Shown here piece by piece: positions 1 to 7,568 of a stretch of DNA of 32,040 nt. Origin of the DNA: Candidatus Rokuibacteriota bacterium (GTDB taxonomy: Bacteria > Methylomirabilota > Methylomirabilia > Rokubacteriales > CSP1-6); contig QHSP01000110.1 of the NCBI GenBank assembly GCA_003220495.1, forward strand, positions 1-32,040, in the 5' to 3' direction. The notes beneath the pieces were generated by a model. That model was not told the DNA's origin. It ran no database searches and was given only the letters and a program-made list of their open reading frames with translations. Position numbers and translations under genes: made by a program. Each line of letters starts with the position of its first letter. The first letter of the stretch is position 1.

Positions 1-1
1 C

Positions 2-142
2 GGCTGCGTCAGCGCGGTCCTGTATACGATCAGCTTCCAGGCGCCGGGATTCTACGAGCGCCACGGCTATCGCGTGCTGGGCACGGTTCCGTGCCTGCCG
101 CCGGGGACGAGCCGCATCTTCATGACGAAGCCACTCTCATAG
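2..142 (+). CDS. GNAT family N-acetyltransferase, C-terminal fragment
   Basis: Only the last 46 codons are in the window; the 5' part lies off the left edge. The frame ends at TAG 140-142. The fragment contains SFQAPGFYERHGYRV followed by a short strand ending RIFMTKPLS, which is the typical C-terminal fold of small GNAT acetyltransferases, where the FY..GY element packs against acetyl-CoA. The substrate cannot be told from this part. It is convergent with the rhodanese gene, 9 bases away. Confidence 0.75.
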   Translation, partial: GCVSAVLYTISFQAPGFYERHGYRVLGTVPCLPPGTSRIFMTKPLS

Positions 143-151
143 GGACGGCGC

Positions 152-559
152 TCAGGAGCGGCCCTCGGGCTCGCGCTCGATCGTGCGGCCGGCGGACGCC
201 CACCCGGTGAAGCCGACCGCGAGGTGCGCCACGTTGGGGAAACCCATCTCGCGCAGGACGTCCGCGGCGAGCGCGGAGCGTTGGCCGCCGGCGCAGTACA
301 CGATGATGCGCTTCGTAGGGTCGATCTTACCCGTGTAGTAGTGCGAGGTCGGGTCGAGCCAGAATTCGAGCATCCCGCGCGGCACGTGCGTGGAGGTTGG
401 TATGAACCCCATCTTCCGCCGCTCGCGGACGTCGCGGATGTCCACGACCTGCACGTCGCCGCGCGCCATCTCGGCCTCGACCTCCTCGACGGACAGATTC
501 TCAATCCGGGTCTTCGCTTCCTCGACCATCTGCCCGACGGTTTTCCTCGGCTTCCACAT
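152..559 (-). CDS. Rhodanese-like domain protein
   Basis: A 135-residue single-domain rhodanese. After an N-terminal helix, VQVVDIRDVRERR (about residues 36-48) is the CH2A-like element, and the active-site loop is CAGGQRS with the persulfide-carrying Cys at residue 89. The C-terminal GFTGWASAG is the usual end of the domain. Such proteins transfer sulfane sulfur or act as regulators; the acceptor is not evident. No signal peptide is seen, so it is probably cytoplasmic. The start is supported by GAGGAG about 9 bases upstream, and this ribosome site overlaps the TGA of the upstream DUF2161 gene, so the two are probably co-transcribed and coupled. Confidence 0.9.
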   Translation of the reverse strand: MWKPRKTVGQMVEEAKTRIENLSVEEVEAEMARGDVQVVDIRDVRERRKMGFIPTSTHVPRGMLEFWLDPTSHYYTGKIDPTKRIIVYCAGGQRSALAADVLREMGFPNVAHLAVGFTGWASAGRTIEREPEGRS

Positions 560-571
560 GTGGGGCGCTCC

Positions 572-1309
572 TCAATCTCGTATCGTCGCACCGGAGGCGA
601 GCTCCGGCAACGCCCTCGACGCCGCGAAGCGGCCAATGTCCTGGCGGGCGCGCTCCGTCAGCGCGTACGTCGCGCGCTGTAGCCGTCGAAACCAGCCGTA
701 GACGTCGCGCTGGAGAATCCGCGGCGCGTTCGGCACCAGCCCGGTCTCGCGCAGGGCCTTGAGGCTCGCGTTACCCCCGCGCTCGATGAGGATCGCGCAG
801 CGCAGGGCCTCCTGGCGATAGGCGGTCACGATCGGCGTGCGCGTGACGCCGCCGCGATTGGGATCACCCACGCGCCGTGCGTGCTCGCCGAGCAGGCGGG
901 TCAGGCTGGCCGTGCGCCGCCGCGGGCGATACGGGGCGGGGTCCACCACCACCTCGACGCAACCGGGCGAGCGCCCCGGCGCGACGGTCATGAGGCCGAG
1001 CCCGAGGCGGCGACAGAGATCGCGCACGTCGCGTCGAAGAACCGACCCGCGTCGGCCCCGACGGCCGCGAGGTCGGCTGACGGCAAGATAGACACGATCC
1101 GTCAGAGTGAGCCGGTCGACGCCCTGGAGCACGAGGGCGAGACTGAAGCCGAGCTTCAGCTCGACGATCACGGGCGGCTCGTCACCCCGAATCGCGACGA
1201 CGTCGCAGCCGCGGACCTCCGCCTTGACGTCGTAGCCCTGACCTTCGAGGAAGGCCTTGACCGCCGGATAAAGGTCGGCCTCGGCGCACGAAGACCTGGC
1301 ACGTGGCAT
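572..1309 (-). CDS. DUF2161 protein, putative PD-(D/E)XK nuclease fold
   Basis: A 245-residue protein matching the DUF2161 family. The N-terminal part shows a PD-(D/E)XK-like core: GCDVVAI (Asp36), then PVIVELK (Glu50, Lys52), preceded by the helix DLYPAVKAFLEGQGYDVKAE. The middle is Arg-rich (about residues 82-135), and the C-terminal part has a helix-rich region with LRETGLVPNAPRILQRDVYGWF, which looks like a DNA-binding or winged-helix element. The family is annotated as a putative phosphodiesterase; cellular role unknown. It lies 12 bases upstream of the rhodanese gene on the same strand. No strong Shine-Dalgarno is visible before the ATG. Confidence 0.8.
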   Translation of the reverse strand: MPRARSSCAEADLYPAVKAFLEGQGYDVKAEVRGCDVVAIRGDEPPVIVELKLGFSLALVLQGVDRLTLTDRVYLAVSRPRGRRGRRGSVLRRDVRDLCRRLGLGLMTVAPGRSPGCVEVVVDPAPYRPRRRTASLTRLLGEHARRVGDPNRGGVTRTPIVTAYRQEALRCAILIERGGNASLKALRETGLVPNAPRILQRDVYGWFRRLQRATYALTERARQDIGRFAASRALPELASGATIRD

Positions 1310-1360
1310 CCACGCGATTCTACGTGACCGGCCGCGGAAACCGCGACGTTCTCGGCCGCC

Positions 1361-1754
1361 TCACGGCTGCACCGCCTTCGCGTGAGCCCCGATCCGCCAG
1401 AACACCACGACGTGATCGGCGATGATGATCGGCACGAGGAACGTCGGGTCGGCCAGAGCCAGCCGGGACGCCGCGGCGCCAGCGCCAGGGTCGCCACGAT
1501 GATGTCTCCCCAGCCGCCGGGCACGGCGAACGCGCGAGGCAGCGAAGATCGAGCCTCGCGAGCCAGTGACGGAAGCGTCGACGCCCCACGACCGCTGCGA
1601 GCAGGAGCCCCGTCAATCCGGCGAGCACGAGCTGCGGAGTCGGTGGCCGCCAGCGTGCGATAGAGCCTGTGGCTCCCAGGCCGAGCGCGGCCGCGAGCCC
1701 GACGGCGATGTATCGCCGTCCGTCGTCTCTCGCGGACTGCGGCGATCCTGGCAT
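1361..1754 (-). pseudogene. Small membrane protein gene with two frameshifts
   Basis: The coding signal switches frame twice. From ATG 1754 the first frame encodes a TM-like protein (IAVGLAAALGLGATG, then LVLAGLTGLLLAAVVG) down to about 1540. A second frame continues with LPRAFAVPGGWGDIIVATLAL to about 1475. The third frame gives LALADPTFLVPIIIADHVVVFW and ends at TGA 1361-1363. Put together this makes a plausible protein of about 130 residues with three or four membrane segments. No function is recognised. It starts 8 bases after the upstream monooxygenase stop, so it belongs to that operon. Either the gene is decaying or the assembly contains indel errors in this GC-rich stretch. Confidence 0.6.
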
Positions 1755-1762
1755 GGGTGCCC

Positions 1763-2761
1763 TCACGAGCGAACGGCCGGGAGCACCTTCTCGCCGAAGA
1801 GCCGTACGGTGGCGACCGGATCGACCGCGAGGCTGACGGAGAACATGAGCCGTCGCACCCCGGCCGCCTGCGCGGCGCGGACCTGCGCCAGGCACTCCTC
1901 GGGAGTGCCGCAGATGGCCAGCCGACGACTGAGATAGTCGAACAGCCCGAGCTCGGTCACCAGCGCGGCGTCGGCTTCGCCGGGACGCGGGCTGTAGCGG
2001 CGGCGCAGCTCCAAAAGCGCCGCGCGGTGCTCGGCGGGCACACCACGCCGGGCGAGATCGCCGCCGCCCATGACGTAGGCCGACACGAACGCGAGGATCG
2101 CGCCGATCTTGCGTCGCGACGCGTTGCCGTCGGCGCTACAGTCGAGGCACGCGATCTGCCAGATCTCGATCTGGTCCGGATCCCGGCTCGCCGCGCGCGC
2201 CGCGCGGACGACCACGCTTTCCGACTCGACGACGTTGTCGGCGGCGAGCCCGTAGTTGATGAAGACGCCGTCGGCGTGGGCTCCCGCCGCTTTGAGCGAG
2301 CGCGGGTGTGACGCTGCGAGAAAGACCGGACTGGGGCGCTTCACCCAGGGAAGGTGAGCGGTCCCGCCGTGATACGACGCCGGCCGCCCGCGCAAGAGCT
2401 CCTTGATGAACGTCACGCCTTCGCCGAGCTCGCCGGCCGGAAGACTCGCCGCGCCAAGATTGCGAGTACCGCTGTGGCCGACGCCGACACCGAGCAGCGC
2501 GCGACCGGGCGCGAGCAGATCGACCGACGCGATCGAGGCCGCGGCGACGGCTGGATGGCGCGTGACGAGGTTCGTCACGCAGACGGCGACCCGCGCGCGC
2601 CGCACACCTTCGGCCAGGAGCGTCGTCGCCACCCAGGGATCCATGGCGATGCCCGGCGTGTCGGCGATCCCGACCATGTCGTAGCCGAGAGTGTCGGCCG
2701 CCTCGGCCATCGCGCGCACGAGGGCGACGTGGTACGGCCAGAAGAAGAACCCGATCTCCAC
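1763..2761 (-). CDS. LLM class flavin-dependent oxidoreductase
   Basis: A 332-residue luciferase-like monooxygenase (TIM barrel, FMN or F420 dependent). The N-terminal strand MEIGFFFWPY, the following helix and DTPGIAMDPWVATTLLA, then VAVCVTNLVTRHPAVAAASIASVDLL and GRALLGVGVGHSGTRNLG are the family's characteristic segments; VFLAASHPRSLKAAGAHADGVFINYG is the later beta-alpha unit that binds the flavin phosphate. The substrate is not evident. The start is GTG, only 7 bases after the DUF2277 stop, which indicates translational coupling. A frameshifted membrane gene follows after 8 bases. Confidence 0.88.
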   Translation of the reverse strand: MEIGFFFWPYHVALVRAMAEAADTLGYDMVGIADTPGIAMDPWVATTLLAEGVRRARVAVCVTNLVTRHPAVAAASIASVDLLAPGRALLGVGVGHSGTRNLGAASLPAGELGEGVTFIKELLRGRPASYHGGTAHLPWVKRPSPVFLAASHPRSLKAAGAHADGVFINYGLAADNVVESESVVVRAARAASRDPDQIEIWQIACLDCSADGNASRRKIGAILAFVSAYVMGGGDLARRGVPAEHRAALLELRRRYSPRPGEADAALVTELGLFDYLSRRLAICGTPEECLAQVRAAQAAGVRRLMFSVSLAVDPVATVRLFGEKVLPAVRS

Positions 2762-2768
2762 GAGTCGG

Positions 2769-3053
2769 CTAGCGCGAGAACCTCTGCGCCGCGCGGGCCC
2801 GCGCCTTGGCCGCCTCTTCCTCGCGGGTCCGCGCCGGCGCGGTCGTCTCGAGTGAGCTCAGGAGATTCCTGGAAACCGCCGCGACCTCGTCGATGGCCGT
2901 CAGGAACGCCGCTTCGTTGGCCTTCGACGGCTTGTTGAACCCGCTCACTTTCCGCACGAACTGCAGGGAGGCCGCGCGGATCTCTTCGTCGGTCACGGGC
3001 GGCTCGAAGTTGAACAGCGTCTTGATGTTGCGGCACACGGGCGGTGCGCTCAC
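2769..3053 (-). CDS. DUF2277 domain-containing protein
   Basis: A small protein of 94 residues from GTG 3053. The conserved family start is usually M-CRNIKTLFNF; here CRNIKTLFNF follows a second GTG (3036-3038), so the true protein may begin five codons later and be 89 residues. The rest, PPVTDEEIRAASLQFVRKVSG and FNKPSKANEAAF, is highly typical of DUF2277, and the tail is a charged helix (AAKARARAAQRFSR). Function is unknown; the family is small, cytoplasmic and widespread in soil bacteria. It sits between the SelA-like enzyme and the LLM monooxygenase. Confidence 0.88.
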   Translation of the reverse strand: MSAPPVCRNIKTLFNFEPPVTDEEIRAASLQFVRKVSGFNKPSKANEAAFLTAIDEVAAVSRNLLSSLETTAPARTREEEAAKARARAAQRFSR

Positions 3054-3057
3054 GCGG

Positions 3058-4194
3058 CTATCGCCGCGTGAGCTCCTCCCGCAGGCGCGCGGCCACGGTC
3101 GCTTCCTCGCCCGGCTGGAGGTTGATCGGATCGACGGCGATCTCGTCGAAGTAGCCGCCCTGGTGGGCCCCTTGCTGGACGTAGATGTGGGGCTCGCCCT
3201 TGGCCAGCGCGACCTGCACCGCGGTGCCCGACGGCCCCGCCCAGTCCGGCGTGAAATACACCACGGCGTGAGGAATGACGCGGTTCATCTGATCGTGCTC
3301 GACGACGCAGCGCAGACCGGGGATGTCGCCGAGCGCCTCGACGATCGTCGTGCAGACGTCGATGTAGCGCTTCATCTCGGCGGCCTCGTCCTCGGCGATG
3401 AACAGCTCGAGCGCCGTCACCAGGCCGCAGATCTCTTCCTTCGACGTCTTCGCGGCGCGGCCCAGCGCCTGGTTGGGACTCGCGTTGAGCGAGACCGCGC
3501 GCACGAGATCGCGGCGCCCGGCGAGGATGCCGGTGGACTGCGGCCCGCGGATGCCCTTGCCGCCGCTGAAGCTGACGAGGTCGGCGCCGAGGCGCAGGAA
3601 CTTGGTGAGGTTCTCGCGCGGCGGCAGCATCGACGCGGCGTCGACGATGACCGGCACGCCGCGGCGGTGGGTGATTGCCAAGACCTCCGCCAGCGTGAGC
3701 ACGCCCGGCGGGCTCGTGAAGGGCGAGATCAGATAGGCCACCGCCGCGGTCTTCTCGGTGATCGCGTCCTCGAGCTCGAACGGCTGCGTGCGGCGGGCCA
3801 GCCCGACCTCGACCAGCACGCCGCCGGCGACCCGGTAGGCCTGGTCGTAGGCGAAGCGATGCGCGCGCTGGATCACGATCTCGTTCCGCATCCCGCGCGT
3901 GTCGGGCAGGCGCGTGATCTTCGCCGGGTCGTCGCCGGCGATGCACGCCGCGGCCTGCAAGATCAGCCCCGAGCTCGCGCCGGCGGTGACGAACGCCGCC
4001 TCGGCGCCGAGCATGCGGGCGATCGCGGCGCCCGCGGCCTCGTTGAGCTCGTCGATGTTGACGAGGGCGGTCGACGCCTGGCGCATCGACTCGAGCGCCT
4101 CCGGGCGGAGCCGTGAGCCACCGTAGCGCGTGGTCGTCCCCGAGCCGTGGATGACGGGACGGACGCCGAGCTTCCGATAGACCTCGGGGATCAT
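3058..4194 (-). CDS. SelA-like PLP-dependent enzyme
   Basis: A 378-residue fold-type I PLP enzyme related to SelA and DgaE-type ammonia-lyases. GSGTTTRYGGS (residues 17-27) is the family N-terminal motif; AGASSGL binds the cofactor phosphate; Asp185 in VPVIVDAAS contacts the pyridine nitrogen; Lys213 in SFSGGKGIRGPQ is the Schiff-base lysine. Related proteins act on amino-sugar acids or unknown amino-acid substrates. They are not selenocysteine synthases merely because of the name. GAGGAGG lies 7 bases before the ATG. Its first 4 bases overlap the end of the class III aminotransferase gene (ATGA), so the two PLP enzymes are translationally coupled and probably act in one pathway. Confidence 0.85.
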   Translation of the reverse strand: MIPEVYRKLGVRPVIHGSGTTTRYGGSRLRPEALESMRQASTALVNIDELNEAAGAAIARMLGAEAAFVTAGASSGLILQAAACIAGDDPAKITRLPDTRGMRNEIVIQRAHRFAYDQAYRVAGGVLVEVGLARRTQPFELEDAITEKTAAVAYLISPFTSPPGVLTLAEVLAITHRRGVPVIVDAASMLPPRENLTKFLRLGADLVSFSGGKGIRGPQSTGILAGRRDLVRAVSLNASPNQALGRAAKTSKEEICGLVTALELFIAEDEAAEMKRYIDVCTTIVEALGDIPGLRCVVEHDQMNRVIPHAVVYFTPDWAGPSGTAVQVALAKGEPHIYVQQGAHQGGYFDEIAVDPINLQPGEEATVAARLREELTRR

Positions 4195-5561
4195 GCGAGG
4201 CCCTCCTCTTTCATGTCACGGATCGCCGCCTCGAACGCGGTCACGGTCTGGCCGAGGATCTCGTCGGTGTGGCAGGTGCCGACCAGCGCTCGCCCCCCGT
4301 TGAAGTCCACGCCGTGCAGGATGAGCGCCTGACGGAGCGCCCGGCTCTGCTCGGCGTTCTTCGCGTCGAGCCGGCGCCAGTCGACGTCCTGGACCGACTG
4401 ATCCGATCCGTCGCGCGGCGGCGCGCCCGCGCCGAAGAAGATCTTCCAGTCGCTGTGGTCGCCGTAGATCTTCCAGGGGACGCTCTCGCGCGCCAGGATC
4501 TCGTTCATGCCGTAGCGCAGCTTGGCCGCCTGCTGGTTCGCGAAGCGGATGGCCTGACCGTCGGCCACGGACGAAAGCATCGCGACCCCTGCCGCGGCCG
4601 AGAGCGGATTGGCGTTGAAGGTGCCGGCGTGCGCGATCTTGGCGCGGCGGTTCTCCTCCGCGGTCGCCTTGGTGGCCAGATAGCTCATCACGTCCTCGCG
4701 ACCGGCGCAGGCGCCCCCGGGAAGCCCGCCGCTGAGGATCTTCGCCATCGTGGTGAGATCGGGCCGTACGCCGAGCAATTCCTGAGCGCCGCCGGGCGCG
4801 ACCCGGAAGCCGGTGACGACCTCGTCGAAGATCAATAATGCCTTCGCGCGCCTGGTCTCCTCGCGAAGCGCCGCCACGAAGGACGGCGGCGCGGGCACCG
4901 AGCCGAAATGACCGCCCGTCGGCTCGATGATCACCGCGGCCACGTCGCCCTTCGCGAGACGCTCGCGCACCGCGACGATGTCGTTGGGCGGCAACACGGT
5001 GACGAGATCGACGACCTCGGGAAGCTGGCCGGCCTCGGGCTCGGCCTCGTACGGAGGACGCACGCCGATCTCGAGCCCCTCGTGCCAGCCGTGGAAGTGG
5101 CCCGCGAACTTGACGACGTGGCGCTTGCCGGTGAACGCCCGGGCAAGCCGCACCGCCATGTGCGTGGCCTCGGTGCCCGAGGCCGTGAAGCGCACGCGCT
5201 CGGCGCTCGGCACGAGCCGGCAGACCCACTCGCCCCACTCGACTTCCTTCTCGTGGCAGGCGCCGTAGTGGGTGCCGCGCAGGGCTTGCGCGCTCACCGC
5301 GTCCGCGATCTGCCGGGGACTGTGTCCGAGGAGCAACGCGCCGTGACCCATCCAGTAGTCGACGTAGCGGTGACCGTCGACGTCCCACTTGTAGGCGCCC
5401 TCCGCGCGGGCGATGTAGAGCGGAAACGGCTGCATCCGGCGGTTGTCGTGCGTCACCGCGTCGGGGAAGAGGCGCCGGGCGCGCTCGTACAAGGCGCGCG
5501 AGGCGGGCAGGGCCTCGGTGTAGCTGTCCTGGAGCTTGGACGAGGCGGCGAGACGGGCCAT
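4191..5561 (-). CDS. Class III aminotransferase, glutamate-1-semialdehyde aminomutase-like
   Basis: A 456-residue fold-type I class III PLP enzyme. YKWDVDGHRYVDYWMGHGALLLGH (from about residue 57) is the N-terminal hallmark; SGTEATHMAVRLAR binds PLP phosphate; Asp246 in LLIFDEVVTGFR contacts the pyridine nitrogen; Lys274 in TTMAKILSGGLPGGA forms the Schiff base. The last motif resembles HemL, but the protein is longer than HemL (about 430) and sits in a catabolic-looking operon, so I do not call hemL. The start has AGAGGAG 7 bases upstream. It is the first gene of the operon aminotransferase - SelA-like - DUF2277 - LLM. Confidence 0.88.
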   Translation of the reverse strand: MARLAASSKLQDSYTEALPASRALYERARRLFPDAVTHDNRRMQPFPLYIARAEGAYKWDVDGHRYVDYWMGHGALLLGHSPRQIADAVSAQALRGTHYGACHEKEVEWGEWVCRLVPSAERVRFTASGTEATHMAVRLARAFTGKRHVVKFAGHFHGWHEGLEIGVRPPYEAEPEAGQLPEVVDLVTVLPPNDIVAVRERLAKGDVAAVIIEPTGGHFGSVPAPPSFVAALREETRRAKALLIFDEVVTGFRVAPGGAQELLGVRPDLTTMAKILSGGLPGGACAGREDVMSYLATKATAEENRRAKIAHAGTFNANPLSAAAGVAMLSSVADGQAIRFANQQAAKLRYGMNEILARESVPWKIYGDHSDWKIFFGAGAPPRDGSDQSVQDVDWRRLDAKNAEQSRALRQALILHGVDFNGGRALVGTCHTDEILGQTVTAFEAAIRDMKEEGLA

Positions 5562-5730
5562 GAGAATTCTCCTCTGGCGGCGCGGCGATATCGGCGACGT
5601 CGGTACGTTACGCCCGTCGTCCGGGGCCGGTCAAGGAAGGCGGCCGCGACGCGAGGGTTCGACAACGACGCCGGTCAACGCGCCCTGGCGCTGACCGGCG
5701 TCGCGAAGCTCGCGGGGAAGGGCCCGGTCT

Positions 5731-6174
5731 CTACTCGAGGTCCAGCGGGTCGCGCTTGGGCCCGACCGTCTTCATGGTCTCGAACCCGTTCTCCACCATG
5801 TCGCAGTAGAGCTCGACGCGGTTCCCATCCGGATCGAAGAAATACACGCTGCGCGTCACGTTGTGCTCGGCGGTGCTGTCGAGCGGGATCCCCATCCGCT
5901 TGAGCTCCTTGTACGCGGCCCGGAGCTCCTCGAAGTTGTCGAGGCGCCACGCGACGTGATGCAGGCCCGGCTGGGTCTTCGCCGGCGGCTCGCCGGTCGC
6001 CTGCTGGAACAGCGCCAGATCGTGGTGTTCCTTGCCGAAGCTGAGGAACACGGCGCCGCGTTCCAGATTTTCGTGGGCCACCTTCAGGCCCAGGGTCTGC
6101 GTGTAGAAGTCCCGCGATTTCTCCGCATTCCGCACGTTCAGCACGACGTGGCCGAGCCGTTTCGCCTGGATCAT
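5731..6174 (-). CDS. VOC family protein (glyoxalase/extradiol-dioxygenase type)
   Basis: A 147-residue single vicinal-oxygen-chelate protein made of two beta-alpha-beta-beta-beta modules. LGHVVLNVRNAEKSRDFYTQTLGLKV opens module one, and GLHHVAWRLDNFEEL opens module two. The probable metal triad is His9, His73 and Glu121 (in FFDPDGNRVELYCD), all present. This set is seen in catechol-type dioxygenases and glyoxalases, but the substrate is not evident. An AGGG element lies about 6 bases before the ATG. It stands alone, with gaps of 131 and 169 bases on either side. Confidence 0.85.
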   Translation of the reverse strand: MIQAKRLGHVVLNVRNAEKSRDFYTQTLGLKVAHENLERGAVFLSFGKEHHDLALFQQATGEPPAKTQPGLHHVAWRLDNFEELRAAYKELKRMGIPLDSTAEHNVTRSVYFFDPDGNRVELYCDMVENGFETMKTVGPKRDPLDLE

Positions 6175-6305
6175 GGTGTCCCTCCCCCGCGCACCGATAG
6201 GGCGCCCGGCGCCAGCCGTTCACCCCGGCACTCGCCATACTGTACCGCGCTTCTACCCTCGCCGCGCAACCCCCGATTTGACGGGGCCGAGCTCACGGCT
6301 GGCCG

Positions 6306-7418
6306 TCACGTGGCCGGCGAGCCGGCGGGAACGGCGTGCCGCTCGCGGCGCTCGACGCCGGCGCGCACGAGGGGAACCAGATCGCGGCCGAACTCGATCG
6401 CGTCCTGGAGCGGGTCGAATCCCCGGATCAGCACAGTGGAGGCCCCGGCGTCGTAGTAGTCCAGCAACGATTCGGCCACTTGCTCCGCCGTGCCGACCAG
6501 CGCGGTGGTGCTGCCGGCCGCTCCGGTGGCGGCGGCGATCGCGGTCCAGAGCCGCTTGTCGTGCACGTCGCCGCGCGCGGCGAGATCGAGGAGCCGTTGC
6601 GAGCCGACGCTCTGGGGCCGCGCCGGCGTCGAGGTACCGCCGCGCAGCTCGATGATGCGCTCGAGGATGCCGCGCGCGCGAGCCCAGGCTTTCTCCTCGG
6701 TCGCGCCGAGGATGGGACGCACCGACACGCTGAATCGCGGCGGCCGTCCGGGCGGCGCCGCGGCGCGGACCTCGGCGATCGACCGGCGGATGGCCGCGAC
6801 CGGCTCGCCCCAGAGCGCGTACACGTCGCAGTGCCGCGCGCCGACCGCGAGCGCCGGGCCGGAGGCGCCGCCGAAGTAGATCGGAATCGCCGGCCGCTGG
6901 AGCGGCTTGACCTCGGAGAACGCGCCGCGCACCCGGTAGAACTCGCCGTCGAAGTCGAACGGACGGTCGCTCGTCCAGGTCCGGCGCAGAACCTCGAGAT
7001 ACTCGTCGGTCCGGCGGTAGCGGGCGTCGTGATCGAGGAAGTCGCCGTCTCGCTGCTGCTCGGCGTCGCTGCCGCCGGTGATGATGTGGAGCGCGATGCG
7101 CCCGCCGGTCACGTGGTCGAGCGACGCGGCCTTGCGCGCGGCAAGGGTCGGCGCCACGAATCCGGGTCGGTGGGCGATGAGAAAGCCGAGCCGCGTCGTC
7201 GCCCCCGCGGCGTGCGCCGCGACCACGAAGCCGTCGGCGCCGGTCGACCCGTAGCCGACCAGCACGCGATCGAACCCGCCCGCCTCGTGGGCGCGGGCGA
7301 AGTCGGCGATGAAGCGCGGATCGACGGCGCCGGTGATGATCGACTTGCCGTAGATCTCGGAGGCCAAGGTCGTCGAGATCATCCCGATGATTTCGATCCC
7401 GGTCCTGTGCACGATCAC
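6306..7418 (-). CDS. SsuD-like LLM flavin-dependent monooxygenase
   Basis: About 370 residues from a GTG start; similar to the alkanesulfonate/dimethylsulfone monooxygenase branch. IEIIGMIS at the N-terminus, DRVLVGYGSTGADGF, then FLIAHRPGFVAPTLAARK and GRIALHIITGGSDAEQQRDGDFLDHDARY are the diagnostic blocks of FMNH2-dependent SsuD-like enzymes. IPIYFGGASGPALAVGARH is the later phosphate-binding unit. Such enzymes cleave C-S or related bonds using reduced flavin from a partner reductase, which is not in this window. The start is uncertain: GTG 7418 has little ribosome site, but homology requires the IEIIGMIS segment. A perfect palindrome lies 17 bases upstream. Confidence 0.85.
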   Translation of the reverse strand: MIVHRTGIEIIGMISTTLASEIYGKSIITGAVDPRFIADFARAHEAGGFDRVLVGYGSTGADGFVVAAHAAGATTRLGFLIAHRPGFVAPTLAARKAASLDHVTGGRIALHIITGGSDAEQQRDGDFLDHDARYRRTDEYLEVLRRTWTSDRPFDFDGEFYRVRGAFSEVKPLQRPAIPIYFGGASGPALAVGARHCDVYALWGEPVAAIRRSIAEVRAAAPPGRPPRFSVSVRPILGATEEKAWARARGILERIIELRGGTSTPARPQSVGSQRLLDLAARGDVHDKRLWTAIAAATGAAGSTTALVGTAEQVAESLLDYYDAGASTVLIRGFDPLQDAIEFGRDLVPLVRAGVERRERHAVPAGSPAT

Positions 7419-7434
7419 TCCGTGCTCACGGCGC

Positions 7435-7457
7435 CGCTCCCCTGACTCAGGGGAGCG
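7435..7457. promoter_or_regulatory. Perfect 23-bp palindrome upstream of the SsuD-like gene
   Basis: Arms CGCTCCCCTGA and TCAGGGGAGCG (11 bp each) around a single central C, placed 17 bases before the start codon of the SsuD-like monooxygenase and about 110 bases after the end of the peroxiredoxin gene. The one-base centre suits a dimeric repressor operator better than an RNA hairpin. A transcript could still fold with a 9-bp stem, and no U-tract follows. No regulator gene is adjacent. Confidence 0.45.
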
Positions 7458-7568
7458 CCGTTCAAAAGCGTGTGCCCGTTCACCGTGACCTTCAGCATGT
7501 GCCCGTGAGAAACGGCGTGACGAGATTGACGTCCGCCTCGAACACGATGTCGCGGGTCTCGTCGCTCC

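Noticed and set aside
3058-4194. SelA-like enzyme taken as the selenocysteine synthase for the Sec protein
   Set aside because: It belongs to the shorter SelA-like group with other substrates, sits in a catabolic operon, and there is no selB or tRNA-Sec beside it. It does not support the selenoprotein call.
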